Assembly: GCA_030272155.1 (NCBI GenBank)
Contig: CP126204.1
Span: 2,657,501 to 2,721,500 of the forward strand
DNA: 64,000 bases
DNA from: Tetradesmus obliquus
Lineage: Eukaryota > Chlorophyta > Chlorophyceae > Sphaeropleales > Scenedesmaceae
Reading direction: 5' to 3'
Positions 19,537 to 32,487 of this stretch are shown piece after piece (within the stretch, counting starts at the first letter, position 1; the number at the start of each line of letters is the position of its first letter). Below the pieces are notes generated by a model. It did not search any database. It was not told where the DNA came from and worked only from the letters and a program-made list of their open reading frames with translations. Position numbers and translations under genes: made by a program.

Positions 19537-19539
19537 CTG
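19537..19539. other. CTG remnant at a vacant M site
   Basis: Cores 3 and 4 abut here with only CTG between the usual flanks (…CAGTCT and AGACCGG…). Exactly 720 of the 723 bp of M are absent, and CTG equals the terminal three bases of the M right end. Tc1/mariner-type excision commonly leaves 2-3 terminal bases of the transposon, so this is best read as an excision footprint. Confidence 0.7.
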
Positions 19540-19647
19540 AGACCGGTCAAACTCCATGATGCTGCATGCTGTTGTTTGACCTGACCAGTTACTTCTGTTC
19601 ACACTGCTGCTAGAAGCACAGCTAACATATCCATATGTTTTGGATTC

Positions 19648-21851
19648 ATGCCTGCAGGGGGGCTGTCCATGGTGCGCAGGCACCCTTCGGGATGGAAGAG
19701 CAACCGCAGTACCACGGCCATGAGGGTGGCGGCGGTGGTGTGTGTGATAATGGCTTTGACCACCGCTGACGAAAAGATTACCCCCGCATACTATTACAGA
19801 GAGCAGTACCCTGACTACGCCAAGGAGGTACACGGGGACCTGAACCGGTTCTGCAGACTTCATCACAAGAACTTCACAGCAAACGGCACAGTGGCTACAC
19901 CCAAGCATGGCGGCAGGCCCTCAAATGTCCCACATGCTGTCGCCTTCCATGCCAGCACAATATTCAAGGCTGGCAAGGTGGTAAAGGCCTACCCATCTGC
20001 AGATTCAAAGAGAAAGGTTGATGTGCACGTGTGGTGGACTTCAATCGAAGTCGCATGTCAGGAAAATGACACACTGCGCCAGCTGTGCACTGACTACAAC
20101 ATCACACCCAAGAGACTGCTGAAGTACATGAAATGGGCTGACCCCGACCTGGTGCGCAGGAGAATAGATGTGAAGCTGGACTTGACAAAGATACAGAAAC
20201 AAAGGCGAAAGGCAGCAGCTGCGGCGCTGTGGCAGAAGTACCAAAGTGACCCCGACATGCTGCAGCGCATATATTTCATTGATGAGTGCAAATTCTGGAT
20301 GTCAGACCTGGCAGGCGGCTCCGTCAAGGTCTATTGTGATGCACACGATGAAAACGTGCATGCTGTGCTGCCATGCAAATGGATGCGCAAGGGCAAGGAC
20401 GCAGAGCCGGTCAAGTTGCACTTTGTCTGCGCTGTCAACGCTGTGCACGGGCCCGTCTACTGCAAGTTTGTCACCGGCACAACAGACAACAAGGACCATG
20501 CTGGCAACCTCAATGTACCGTACATGGTGAGTGTGCGCTGCTACTGCGCAGGCGCCTGCCATTGAAAGACATGCCAGCCCTGCTGTACTATGTAGTAACA
20601 GTCCCGCAGTGCTTTTTTTAGTGCTGTAGTGAAGCTGCAGCGCTGCCCGTCCTCTGCTGTGAACATAACAGCAGAGTAACTTGGTGACAGTACAATGACA
20701 CCACCTGCAGCAGCAAGCTGGAAACCAATGTGCAAGGATTGGTGCATGTCACATTTGCGCGTGCTCACGCGCAGCACACTGCCCCCTGGCTGCAGCCAGT
20801 TGTCATATGCTGCAGCGCAGAACTCAAAGTCGCGCTCCAGCACCTGCTGCCTGCTGCTGCTGTAATAACCCTTGTCATGACATGAGCCATCAGCTTGAAT
20901 CAGCATGTTGTGCTGTGCATGGAGGAAATCAATCCGCCCATCCCACCAGTCCACTGCTACCTGAGCACACATACTGCTGCTGATGCCTAACCAGTACAGC
21001 ATGCGCACCAGCTGCTCCTCGCTTGTGTGCATGTAGCCCATGCATGTGCCAACCATATCAGCCAGCACACATGCACACATCTTGCACTGAAGCGCTGCTG
21101 CTGTGGCGACTGCACGCGGCGCGCAGAACTTGAAGTGCTGCACACATGGCAAGCAACCAGTCAAGCCCCAGAACAATCTCTGCCCCCTCATAGACTTGGT
21201 GATGTATCTGACCTTGTCTGCACTGAGCCTGATGTAGCAGCGTCCCATCGCATCCATCCACACCGCTGCGTTGCGCTCCTGCGCTGCTAACAAGGCTGCG
21301 CGCTGCCAATCCGGCAATTCTTGCACCTGCAGTTGAAGGACAAACCAACCCAGCAGGCCAAGAGCATGACTCAGCTGGAGTTTGTTCACTGCATGATGGA
21401 GATCAAAGACATAGCCAACCAACAGCAGGCGCAGCGCGGCACTACGCCGCTGTACATCTTTGACAACCCAAGTGTTCACCTGGGGAAGGATGGCCTACAG
21501 ATGTTAGTTGCAGGCGGCATCAATGAAGATCAACTGCTGCACATTGCACCCTACTCCCCAGATTTCAACAAGCCCATTGAACATGCATTTGGCAGCCTCA
21601 AAGCAGCCTTCCGCAACTACTTGTATAACAGCTGCCAGCTGGGTGGTGCTGATGTGAAGCCGCGAGACCTGCAGCACGGCCTGAACAACACCTTCATGAA
21701 GATCACAGCTGCATCTGTCATGGCTGATGTATTGAAGCTGCCAGATTTGTGGAATATGGTGCGCAGTCGTAAGATGAGTCTTTGTGTGTGCCGAGACGGG
21801 AAGCAGCGCAGCGGCACTGCTGGTGACTACCCCAGGAAGGACCAACGCTGA
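19648..21851 (+). CDS. DDE transposase, core 4 (no M upstream)
   Basis: Exons are 19648-20526 and 21333-21851. The coding sequence matches core 1, but the M element that normally ends 108 bp upstream of the ATG is absent, so any promoter activity supplied by M is missing here. Confidence 0.8.
20541..21257 (-). CDS. Nested nuclease-like ORF, core 4
   Basis: Same product as core 1, inside intron 20527-21332. Confidence 0.5.
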   Translation of the reverse strand: MDAMGRCYIRLSADKVRYITKSMRGQRLFWGLTGCLPCVQHFKFCAPRAVATAAALQCKMCACVLADMVGTCMGYMHTSEEQLVRMLYWLGISSSMCAQVAVDWWDGRIDFLHAQHNMLIQADGSCHDKGYYSSSRQQVLERDFEFCAAAYDNWLQPGGSVLRVSTRKCDMHQSLHIGFQLAAAGGVIVLSPSYSAVMFTAEDGQRCSFTTALKKALRDCYYIVQQGWHVFQWQAPAQ

Positions 21852-23096
21852 GTCTGCTGTTGTGCTGCTGCATGGCATGTTGTGCATGTGGCTGTCAGCT
21901 GCATGCAAGATGGCTGGCAGCAGTGCACAGGCTGACTTTCAGAGAGCCCTTGAGCTCACCTGTTTGAAGGCACCTGCGCTTGCCGCCGTCCTGCATGTTC
22001 GCACCGCCCGGGGCTTGGGAGGTGCTGGCACCATGCTGCTGTAGGGTGGTTACTTCCTGGTGTTCACCTGAGAGCGAGTGTGGGAAGGAAATGGCATGTT
22101 CAGAAGCTTATTGTATGAGTAAACTATATGTGGATGTTGAGCTTTGGTGCTCAGACTTGTCAGGAGTGGTTTCTGCTTTGAACGACTGCTGCCAGGCAGC
22201 AAGGCACTTGGTGGCCATTTCACATACAGGCATTTGCAGTCATGCTGAATTGCCGATTGTAATGGTAAAATGCTTGGTATAATTCAATTACGCTCGTAGC
22301 TCTGGAACATGGCTCCTGCTGCTGTCACTCGCGTTGGTTGTGACAACTGTTGGCCTGCCAAGCGATATGCACGGAGCCTGCAAGAAACATTGCGGTTGAT
22401 TTTTTTCGATATTTGAAGATTGCTTTAAGCATGGCGTGAGCCGAAATAAGCTGCGGTATGGTGAAGAACTTCAAGACGGAATGTGTTGTGAAACAAGCCT
22501 GCTCCAGGCCACACAGCTTCCACGCTGCTCACTTATCAACGTCGACACATTATGTAACTTACCTTTGGTTGAGGTAGAAAACCAACTGCGAAGGGCCCTC
22601 GCAAGCCCACCGTGCAGGTGAGCCTGACGGGTCAACACGGATGTCCAGAGCACTGCAGCTCGATCGTGTTGCTGCAGCACCTGCAAACAATTGGTATTGA
22701 ACATTAAAAGACGTTAAAAACAGCGCTGTGCCGAAAGCCTTCGCCAATAAATTTGGTGGCAGCAGTGAGGCACCTGCTGGCACATGCTGCTGCTGTCACG
22801 CCCACCAACGACTGCAGTTGAAAAACACATGCCACCGTGATTCAAAATACACATAGCTGTAACGTTTCCTGCTGTTTGCTGCTGCTGCTGCTCCTGCCCA
22901 GGCAGATATCATGTATTGCAAACAGCACTACTGCCGCAGTAAAATCAGCTGCATACCCAGCAGCAGCAGGAGCACATCAGCCATAGCATAAAAAGGTAGG
23001 TGTGCACTTCAGGCACCAAGTCCAGGAACAGCAACAGAAGGGATGCAGTGCAGGCTAAGAACTGCTGCAGCAAAGGCTGGCATGCATTTACAGTCT

Positions 23097-23819
23097 CAGC
23101 TAGGTATGGTACAAACGTAGCATCTGCATTTTGCAACAAATCAACACAGCTTGCAAGCAGACAGCCATGCTGGCATAGCAACCTGCTGTATGTGGCAGGC
23201 ACAGTAAGGCACAGCTGCCAGTGCTGCTGCTTTGGTTTGCTTGCATCCCAGTTGCACAGCAGGGCCCTCACCTGCCAGCAGCAGCAGCTCCAAACTGCTA
23301 GTGATTTTGAGCTCCAGAATTCGCCTTGATCACACAGCATGGATGTTTGCAGGAAACTGTGTAGAATACTAGTACTCAACAAACTCTGTGCAGCCACACT
23401 AGCTGCACGCGCGCAGCAGCTGCCGGTGGGCCTGAAGCGGTGTTGCGCAGTATGTAACAGATATGACAGTTGAAACTGTATGTGCAGCGCACAGCGCCAA
23501 GCAGCAGAGCGCAACAGCAGCGGCAGGGCACTTGGCACACCAGAACTGCAGTGCCTGATCAGCCAGCAAGGGAAGCCCAGAAGTATTACAATACACATCA
23601 AAACATGTTGCAGGCAGCAGCACCCACAGCAACACTCTACAGCGCAAGTTAACATATGTAACAGCCGAGTCGGGGCACTTCAGGGCAACGTGTTTTCAGC
23701 ACTTTTCTTGCAGCACACTGTGCCACTGCTAACAGCTCAAATTGATTTAGATTCGTCGTTGAAAGCTTGACATTTATATGTAGGCCACTTGTTCGCTACG
23801 TTTGTACCATGCCCAGCTG
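23097..23819. repeat. M element copy 4
   Basis: It lies between cores 4 and 5 and restores the 4,280-bp period after the vacant site. Confidence 0.75.
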
Positions 23820-23927
23820 AGACCGGTCAAACTCCATGATGCTGCATGCTGTTGTTTGACCTGACCAGTTACTTCTGTTCACACTGCTGCTAGAAGCACA
23901 GCTAACATATCCATATGTTTTGGATTC

Positions 23928-26131
23928 ATGCCTGCAGGGGGGCTGTCCATGGTGCGCAGGCACCCTTCGGGATGGAAGAGCAACCGCAGTACCACGGCCA
24001 TGAGGGTGGCGGCGGTGGTGTGTGTGATAATGGCTTTGACCACCGCTGACGAAAAGATTACCCCCGCATACTATTACAGAGAGCAGTACCCTGACTACGC
24101 CAAGGAGGTACACGGGGACCTGAACCGGTTCTGCAGACTTCATCACAAGAACTTCACAGCAAACGGCACAGTGGCTACACCCAAGCATGGCGGCAGGCCC
24201 TCAAATGTCCCACATGCTGTCGCCTTCCATGCCAGCACAATATTCAAGGCTGGCAAGGTGGTAAAGGCCTACCCATCTGCAGATTCAAAGAGAAAGGTTG
24301 ATGTGCACGTGTGGTGGACTTCAATCGAAGTCGCATGTCAGGAAAATGACACACTGCGCCAGCTGTGCACTGACTACAACATCACACCCAAGAGACTGCT
24401 GAAGTACATGAAATGGGCTGACCCCGACCTGGTGCGCAGGAGAATAGATGTGAAGCTGGACTTGACAAAGATACAGAAACAAAGGCGAAAGGCAGCAGCT
24501 GCGGCGCTGTGGCAGAAGTACCAAAGTGACCCCGACATGCTGCAGCGCATATATTTCATTGATGAGTGCAAATTCTGGATGTCAGACCTGGCAGGCGGCT
24601 CCGTCAAGGTCTATTGTGATGCACACGATGAAAACGTGCATGCTGTGCTGCCATGCAAATGGATGCGCAAGGGCAAGGACGCAGAGCCGGTCAAGTTGCA
24701 CTTTGTCTGCGCTGTCAACGCTGTGCACGGGCCCGTCTACTGCAAGTTTGTCACCGGCACAACAGACAACAAGGACCATGCTGGCAACCTCAATGTACCG
24801 TACATGGTGAGTGTGCGCTGCTACTGCGCAGGCGCCTGCCATTGAAAGACATGCCAGCCCTGCTGTACTATGTAGTAACAGTCCCGCAGTGCTTTTTTTA
24901 GTGCTGTAGTGAAGCTGCAGCGCTGCCCGTCCTCTGCTGTGAACATAACAGCAGAGTAACTTGGTGACAGTACAATGACACCACCTGCAGCAGCAAGCTG
25001 GAAACCAATGTGCAAGGATTGGTGCATGTCACATTTGCGCGTGCTCACGCGCAGCACACTGCCCCCTGGCTGCAGCCAGTTGTCATATGCTGCAGCGCAG
25101 AACTCAAAGTCGCGCTCCAGCACCTGCTGCCTGCTGCTGCTGTAATAACCCTTGTCATGACATGAGCCATCAGCTTGAATCAGCATGTTGTGCTGTGCAT
25201 GGAGGAAATCAATCCGCCCATCCCACCAGTCCACTGCTACCTGAGCACACATACTGCTGCTGATGCCTAACCAGTACAGCATGCGCACCAGCTGCTCCTC
25301 GCTTGTGTGCATGTAGCCCATGCATGTGCCAACCATATCAGCCAGCACACATGCACACATCTTGCACTGAAGCGCTGCTGCTGTGGCGACTGCACGCGGC
25401 GCGCAGAACTTGAAGTGCTGCACACATGGCAAGCAACCAGTCAAGCCCCAGAACAATCTCTGCCCCCTCATAGACTTGGTGATGTATCTGACCTTGTCTG
25501 CACTGAGCCTGATGTAGCAGCGTCCCATCGCATCCATCCACACCGCTGCGTTGCGCTCCTGCGCTGCTAACAAGGCTGCGCGCTGCCAATCCGGCAATTC
25601 TTGCACCTGCAGTTGAAGGACAAACCAACCCAGCAGGCCAAGAGCATGACTCAGCTGGAGTTTGTTCACTGCATGATGGAGATCAAAGACATAGCCAACC
25701 AACAGCAGGCGCAGCGCGGCACTACGCCGCTGTACATCTTTGACAACCCAAGTGTTCACCTGGGGAAGGATGGCCTACAGATGTTAGTTGCAGGCGGCAT
25801 CAATGAAGATCAACTGCTGCACATTGCACCCTACTCCCCAGATTTCAACAAGCCCATTGAACATGCATTTGGCAGCCTCAAAGCAGCCTTCCGCAACTAC
25901 TTGTATAACAGCTGCCAGCTGGGTGGTGCTGATGTGAAGCCGCGAGACCTGCAGCACGGCCTGAACAACACCTTCATGAAGATCACAGCTGCATCTGTCA
26001 TGGCTGATGTATTGAAGCTGCCAGATTTGTGGAATATGGTGCGCAGTCGTAAGATGAGTCTTTGTGTGTGCCGAGACGGGAAGCAGCGCAGCGGCACTGC
26101 TGGTGACTACCCCAGGAAGGACCAACGCTGA
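23928..26131 (+). CDS. DDE transposase, core 5
   Basis: Exons are 23928-24806 and 25613-26131; same product as core 1. Confidence 0.8.
24821..25537 (-). CDS. Nested nuclease-like ORF, core 5
   Basis: Same product as core 1, inside intron 24807-25612. Confidence 0.5.
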   Translation of the reverse strand: MDAMGRCYIRLSADKVRYITKSMRGQRLFWGLTGCLPCVQHFKFCAPRAVATAAALQCKMCACVLADMVGTCMGYMHTSEEQLVRMLYWLGISSSMCAQVAVDWWDGRIDFLHAQHNMLIQADGSCHDKGYYSSSRQQVLERDFEFCAAAYDNWLQPGGSVLRVSTRKCDMHQSLHIGFQLAAAGGVIVLSPSYSAVMFTAEDGQRCSFTTALKKALRDCYYIVQQGWHVFQWQAPAQ

Positions 26132-27376
26132 GTCTGCTGTTGTGCTGCTGCATGGCATGTTGTGCATGTGGCTGTCAGCTGCATGCAAGATGGCTGGCAG
26201 CAGTGCACAGGCTGACTTTCAGAGAGCCCTTGAGCTCACCTGTTTGAAGGCACCTGCGCTTGCCGCCGTCCTGCATGTTCGCACCGCCCGGGGCTTGGGA
26301 GGTGCTGGCACCATGCTGCTGTAGGGTGGTTACTTCCTGGTGTTCACCTGAGAGCGAGTGTGGGAAGGAAATGGCATGTTCAGAAGCTTATTGTATGAGT
26401 AAACTATATGTGGATGTTGAGCTTTGGTGCTCAGACTTGTCAGGAGTGGTTTCTGCTTTGAACGACTGCTGCCAGGCAGCAAGGCACTTGGTGGCCATTT
26501 CACATACAGGCATTTGCAGTCATGCTGAATTGCCGATTGTAATGGTAAAATGCTTGGTATAATTCAATTACGCTCGTAGCTCTGGAACATGGCTCCTGCT
26601 GCTGTCACTCGCGTTGGTTGTGACAACTGTTGGCCTGCCAAGCGATATGCACGGAGCCTGCAAGAAACATTGCGGTTGATTTTTTTCGATATTTGAAGAT
26701 TGCTTTAAGCATGGCGTGAGCCGAAATAAGCTGCGGTATGGTGAAGAACTTCAAGACGGAATGTGTTGTGAAACAAGCCTGCTCCAGGCCACACAGCTTC
26801 CACGCTGCTCACTTATCAACGTCGACACATTATGTAACTTACCTTTGGTTGAGGTAGAAAACCAACTGCGAAGGGCCCTCGCAAGCCCACCGTGCAGGTG
26901 AGCCTGACGGGTCAACACGGATGTCCAGAGCACTGCAGCTCGATCGTGTTGCTGCAGCACCTGCAAACAATTGGTATTGAACATTAAAAGACGTTAAAAA
27001 CAGCGCTGTGCCGAAAGCCTTCGCCAATAAATTTGGTGGCAGCAGTGAGGCACCTGCTGGCACATGCTGCTGCTGTCACGCCCACCAACGACTGCAGTTG
27101 AAAAACACATGCCACCGTGATTCAAAATACACATAGCTGTAACGTTTCCTGCTGTTTGCTGCTGCTGCTGCTCCTGCCCAGGCAGATATCATGTATTGCA
27201 AACAGCACTACTGCCGCAGTAAAATCAGCTGCATACCCAGCAGCAGCAGGAGCACATCAGCCATAGCATAAAAAGGTAGGTGTGCACTTCAGGCACCAAG
27301 TCCAGGAACAGCAACAGAAGGGATGCAGTGCAGGCTAAGAACTGCTGCAGCAAAGGCTGGCATGCATTTACAGTCT

Positions 27377-28099
27377 CAGCTAGGTATGGTACAAACGTAG
27401 CATCTGCATTTTGCAACAAATCAACACAGCTTGCAAGCAGACAGCCATGCTGGCATAGCAACCTGCTGTATGTGGCAGGCACAGTAAGGCACAGCTGCCA
27501 GTGCTGCTGCTTTGGTTTGCTTGCATCCCAGTTGCACAGCAGGGCCCTCACCTGCCAGCAGCAGCAGCTCCAAACTGCTAGTGATTTTGAGCTCCAGAAT
27601 TCGCCTTGATCACACAGCATGGATGTTTGCAGGAAACTGTGTAGAATACTAGTACTCAACAAACTCTGTGCAGCCACACTAGCTGCACGCGCGCAGCAGC
27701 TGCCGGTGGGCCTGAAGCGGTGTTGCGCAGTATGTAACAGATATGACAGTTGAAACTGTATGTGCAGCGCACAGCGCCAAGCAGCAGAGCGCAACAGCAG
27801 CGGCAGGGCACTTGGCACACCAGAACTGCAGTGCCTGATCAGCCAGCAAGGGAAGCCCAGAAGTATTACAATACACATCAAAACATGTTGCAGGCAGCAG
27901 CACCCACAGCAACACTCTACAGCGCAAGTTAACATATGTAACAGCCGAGTCGGGGCACTTCAGGGCAACGTGTTTTCAGCACTTTTCTTGCAGCACACTG
28001 TGCCACTGCTAACAGCTCAAATTGATTTAGATTCGTCGTTGAAAGCTTGACATTTATATGTAGGCCACTTGTTCGCTACGTTTGTACCATGCCCAGCTG
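27377..28099. repeat. M element copy 5
   Basis: It lies between cores 5 and 6. Confidence 0.75.
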
Positions 28100-28207
28100 A
28101 GACCGGTCAAACTCCATGATGCTGCATGCTGTTGTTTGACCTGACCAGTTACTTCTGTTCACACTGCTGCTAGAAGCACAGCTAACATATCCATATGTTT
28201 TGGATTC

Positions 28208-30411
28208 ATGCCTGCAGGGGGGCTGTCCATGGTGCGCAGGCACCCTTCGGGATGGAAGAGCAACCGCAGTACCACGGCCATGAGGGTGGCGGCGGTGGTG
28301 TGTGTGATAATGGCTTTGACCACCGCTGACGAAAAGATTACCCCCGCATACTATTACAGAGAGCAGTACCCTGACTACGCCAAGGAGGTACACGGGGACC
28401 TGAACCGGTTCTGCAGACTTCATCACAAGAACTTCACAGCAAACGGCACAGTGGCTACACCCAAGCATGGCGGCAGGCCCTCAAATGTCCCACATGCTGT
28501 CGCCTTCCATGCCAGCACAATATTCAAGGCTGGCAAGGTGGTAAAGGCCTACCCATCTGCAGATTCAAAGAGAAAGGTTGATGTGCACGTGTGGTGGACT
28601 TCAATCGAAGTCGCATGTCAGGAAAATGACACACTGCGCCAGCTGTGCACTGACTACAACATCACACCCAAGAGACTGCTGAAGTACATGAAATGGGCTG
28701 ACCCCGACCTGGTGCGCAGGAGAATAGATGTGAAGCTGGACTTGACAAAGATACAGAAACAAAGGCGAAAGGCAGCAGCTGCGGCGCTGTGGCAGAAGTA
28801 CCAAAGTGACCCCGACATGCTGCAGCGCATATATTTCATTGATGAGTGCAAATTCTGGATGTCAGACCTGGCAGGCGGCTCCGTCAAGGTCTATTGTGAT
28901 GCACACGATGAAAACGTGCATGCTGTGCTGCCATGCAAATGGATGCGCAAGGGCAAGGACGCAGAGCCGGTCAAGTTGCACTTTGTCTGCGCTGTCAACG
29001 CTGTGCACGGGCCCGTCTACTGCAAGTTTGTCACCGGCACAACAGACAACAAGGACCATGCTGGCAACCTCAATGTACCGTACATGGTGAGTGTGCGCTG
29101 CTACTGCGCAGGCGCCTGCCATTGAAAGACATGCCAGCCCTGCTGTACTATGTAGTAACAGTCCCGCAGTGCTTTTTTTAGTGCTGTAGTGAAGCTGCAG
29201 CGCTGCCCGTCCTCTGCTGTGAACATAACAGCAGAGTAACTTGGTGACAGTACAATGACACCACCTGCAGCAGCAAGCTGGAAACCAATGTGCAAGGATT
29301 GGTGCATGTCACATTTGCGCGTGCTCACGCGCAGCACACTGCCCCCTGGCTGCAGCCAGTTGTCATATGCTGCAGCGCAGAACTCAAAGTCGCGCTCCAG
29401 CACCTGCTGCCTGCTGCTGCTGTAATAACCCTTGTCATGACATGAGCCATCAGCTTGAATCAGCATGTTGTGCTGTGCATGGAGGAAATCAATCCGCCCA
29501 TCCCACCAGTCCACTGCTACCTGAGCACACATACTGCTGCTGATGCCTAACCAGTACAGCATGCGCACCAGCTGCTCCTCGCTTGTGTGCATGTAGCCCA
29601 TGCATGTGCCAACCATATCAGCCAGCACACATGCACACATCTTGCACTGAAGCGCTGCTGCTGTGGCGACTGCACGCGGCGCGCAGAACTTGAAGTGCTG
29701 CACACATGGCAAGCAACCAGTCAAGCCCCAGAACAATCTCTGCCCCCTCATAGACTTGGTGATGTATCTGACCTTGTCTGCACTGAGCCTGATGTAGCAG
29801 CGTCCCATCGCATCCATCCACACCGCTGCGTTGCGCTCCTGCGCTGCTAACAAGGCTGCGCGCTGCCAATCCGGCAATTCTTGCACCTGCAGTTGAAGGA
29901 CAAACCAACCCAGCAGGCCAAGAGCATGACTCAGCTGGAGTTTGTTCACTGCATGATGGAGATCAAAGACATAGCCAACCAACAGCAGGCGCAGCGCGGC
30001 ACTACGCCGCTGTACATCTTTGACAACCCAAGTGTTCACCTGGGGAAGGATGGCCTACAGATGTTAGTTGCAGGCGGCATCAATGAAGATCAACTGCTGC
30101 ACATTGCACCCTACTCCCCAGATTTCAACAAGCCCATTGAACATGCATTTGGCAGCCTCAAAGCAGCCTTCCGCAACTACTTGTATAACAGCTGCCAGCT
30201 GGGTGGTGCTGATGTGAAGCCGCGAGACCTGCAGCACGGCCTGAACAACACCTTCATGAAGATCACAGCTGCATCTGTCATGGCTGATGTATTGAAGCTG
30301 CCAGATTTGTGGAATATGGTGCGCAGTCGTAAGATGAGTCTTTGTGTGTGCCGAGACGGGAAGCAGCGCAGCGGCACTGCTGGTGACTACCCCAGGAAGG
30401 ACCAACGCTGA
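28208..30411 (+). CDS. DDE transposase, core 6
   Basis: Exons are 28208-29086 and 29893-30411; same product as core 1. Confidence 0.8.
29101..29817 (-). CDS. Nested nuclease-like ORF, core 6
   Basis: Same product as core 1, inside intron 29087-29892. Confidence 0.5.
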   Translation of the reverse strand: MDAMGRCYIRLSADKVRYITKSMRGQRLFWGLTGCLPCVQHFKFCAPRAVATAAALQCKMCACVLADMVGTCMGYMHTSEEQLVRMLYWLGISSSMCAQVAVDWWDGRIDFLHAQHNMLIQADGSCHDKGYYSSSRQQVLERDFEFCAAAYDNWLQPGGSVLRVSTRKCDMHQSLHIGFQLAAAGGVIVLSPSYSAVMFTAEDGQRCSFTTALKKALRDCYYIVQQGWHVFQWQAPAQ

Positions 30412-31656
30412 GTCTGCTGTTGTGCTGCTGCATGGCATGTTGTGCATGTGGCTGTCAGCTGCATGCAAGATGGCTGGCAGCAGTGCACAGGCTGACTTTC
30501 AGAGAGCCCTTGAGCTCACCTGTTTGAAGGCACCTGCGCTTGCCGCCGTCCTGCATGTTCGCACCGCCCGGGGCTTGGGAGGTGCTGGCACCATGCTGCT
30601 GTAGGGTGGTTACTTCCTGGTGTTCACCTGAGAGCGAGTGTGGGAAGGAAATGGCATGTTCAGAAGCTTATTGTATGAGTAAACTATATGTGGATGTTGA
30701 GCTTTGGTGCTCAGACTTGTCAGGAGTGGTTTCTGCTTTGAACGACTGCTGCCAGGCAGCAAGGCACTTGGTGGCCATTTCACATACAGGCATTTGCAGT
30801 CATGCTGAATTGCCGATTGTAATGGTAAAATGCTTGGTATAATTCAATTACGCTCGTAGCTCTGGAACATGGCTCCTGCTGCTGTCACTCGCGTTGGTTG
30901 TGACAACTGTTGGCCTGCCAAGCGATATGCACGGAGCCTGCAAGAAACATTGCGGTTGATTTTTTTCGATATTTGAAGATTGCTTTAAGCATGGCGTGAG
31001 CCGAAATAAGCTGCGGTATGGTGAAGAACTTCAAGACGGAATGTGTTGTGAAACAAGCCTGCTCCAGGCCACACAGCTTCCACGCTGCTCACTTATCAAC
31101 GTCGACACATTATGTAACTTACCTTTGGTTGAGGTAGAAAACCAACTGCGAAGGGCCCTCGCAAGCCCACCGTGCAGGTGAGCCTGACGGGTCAACACGG
31201 ATGTCCAGAGCACTGCAGCTCGATCGTGTTGCTGCAGCACCTGCAAACAATTGGTATTGAACATTAAAAGACGTTAAAAACAGCGCTGTGCCGAAAGCCT
31301 TCGCCAATAAATTTGGTGGCAGCAGTGAGGCACCTGCTGGCACATGCTGCTGCTGTCACGCCCACCAACGACTGCAGTTGAAAAACACATGCCACCGTGA
31401 TTCAAAATACACATAGCTGTAACGTTTCCTGCTGTTTGCTGCTGCTGCTGCTCCTGCCCAGGCAGATATCATGTATTGCAAACAGCACTACTGCCGCAGT
31501 AAAATCAGCTGCATACCCAGCAGCAGCAGGAGCACATCAGCCATAGCATAAAAAGGTAGGTGTGCACTTCAGGCACCAAGTCCAGGAACAGCAACAGAAG
31601 GGATGCAGTGCAGGCTAAGAACTGCTGCAGCAAAGGCTGGCATGCATTTACAGTCT

Positions 31657-32379
31657 CAGCTAGGTATGGTACAAACGTAGCATCTGCATTTTGCAACAAA
31701 TCAACACAGCTTGCAAGCAGACAGCCATGCTGGCATAGCAACCTGCTGTATGTGGCAGGCACAGTAAGGCACAGCTGCCAGTGCTGCTGCTTTGGTTTGC
31801 TTGCATCCCAGTTGCACAGCAGGGCCCTCACCTGCCAGCAGCAGCAGCTCCAAACTGCTAGTGATTTTGAGCTCCAGAATTCGCCTTGATCACACAGCAT
31901 GGATGTTTGCAGGAAACTGTGTAGAATACTAGTACTCAACAAACTCTGTGCAGCCACACTAGCTGCACGCGCGCAGCAGCTGCCGGTGGGCCTGAAGCGG
32001 TGTTGCGCAGTATGTAACAGATATGACAGTTGAAACTGTATGTGCAGCGCACAGCGCCAAGCAGCAGAGCGCAACAGCAGCGGCAGGGCACTTGGCACAC
32101 CAGAACTGCAGTGCCTGATCAGCCAGCAAGGGAAGCCCAGAAGTATTACAATACACATCAAAACATGTTGCAGGCAGCAGCACCCACAGCAACACTCTAC
32201 AGCGCAAGTTAACATATGTAACAGCCGAGTCGGGGCACTTCAGGGCAACGTGTTTTCAGCACTTTTCTTGCAGCACACTGTGCCACTGCTAACAGCTCAA
32301 ATTGATTTAGATTCGTCGTTGAAAGCTTGACATTTATATGTAGGCCACTTGTTCGCTACGTTTGTACCATGCCCAGCTG
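31657..32379. repeat. M element copy 6
   Basis: It lies between cores 6 and 7. Confidence 0.75.
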
Positions 32380-32487
32380 AGACCGGTCAAACTCCATGAT
32401 GCTGCATGCTGTTGTTTGACCTGACCAGTTACTTCTGTTCACACTGCTGCTAGAAGCACAGCTAACATATCCATATGTTTTGGATTC

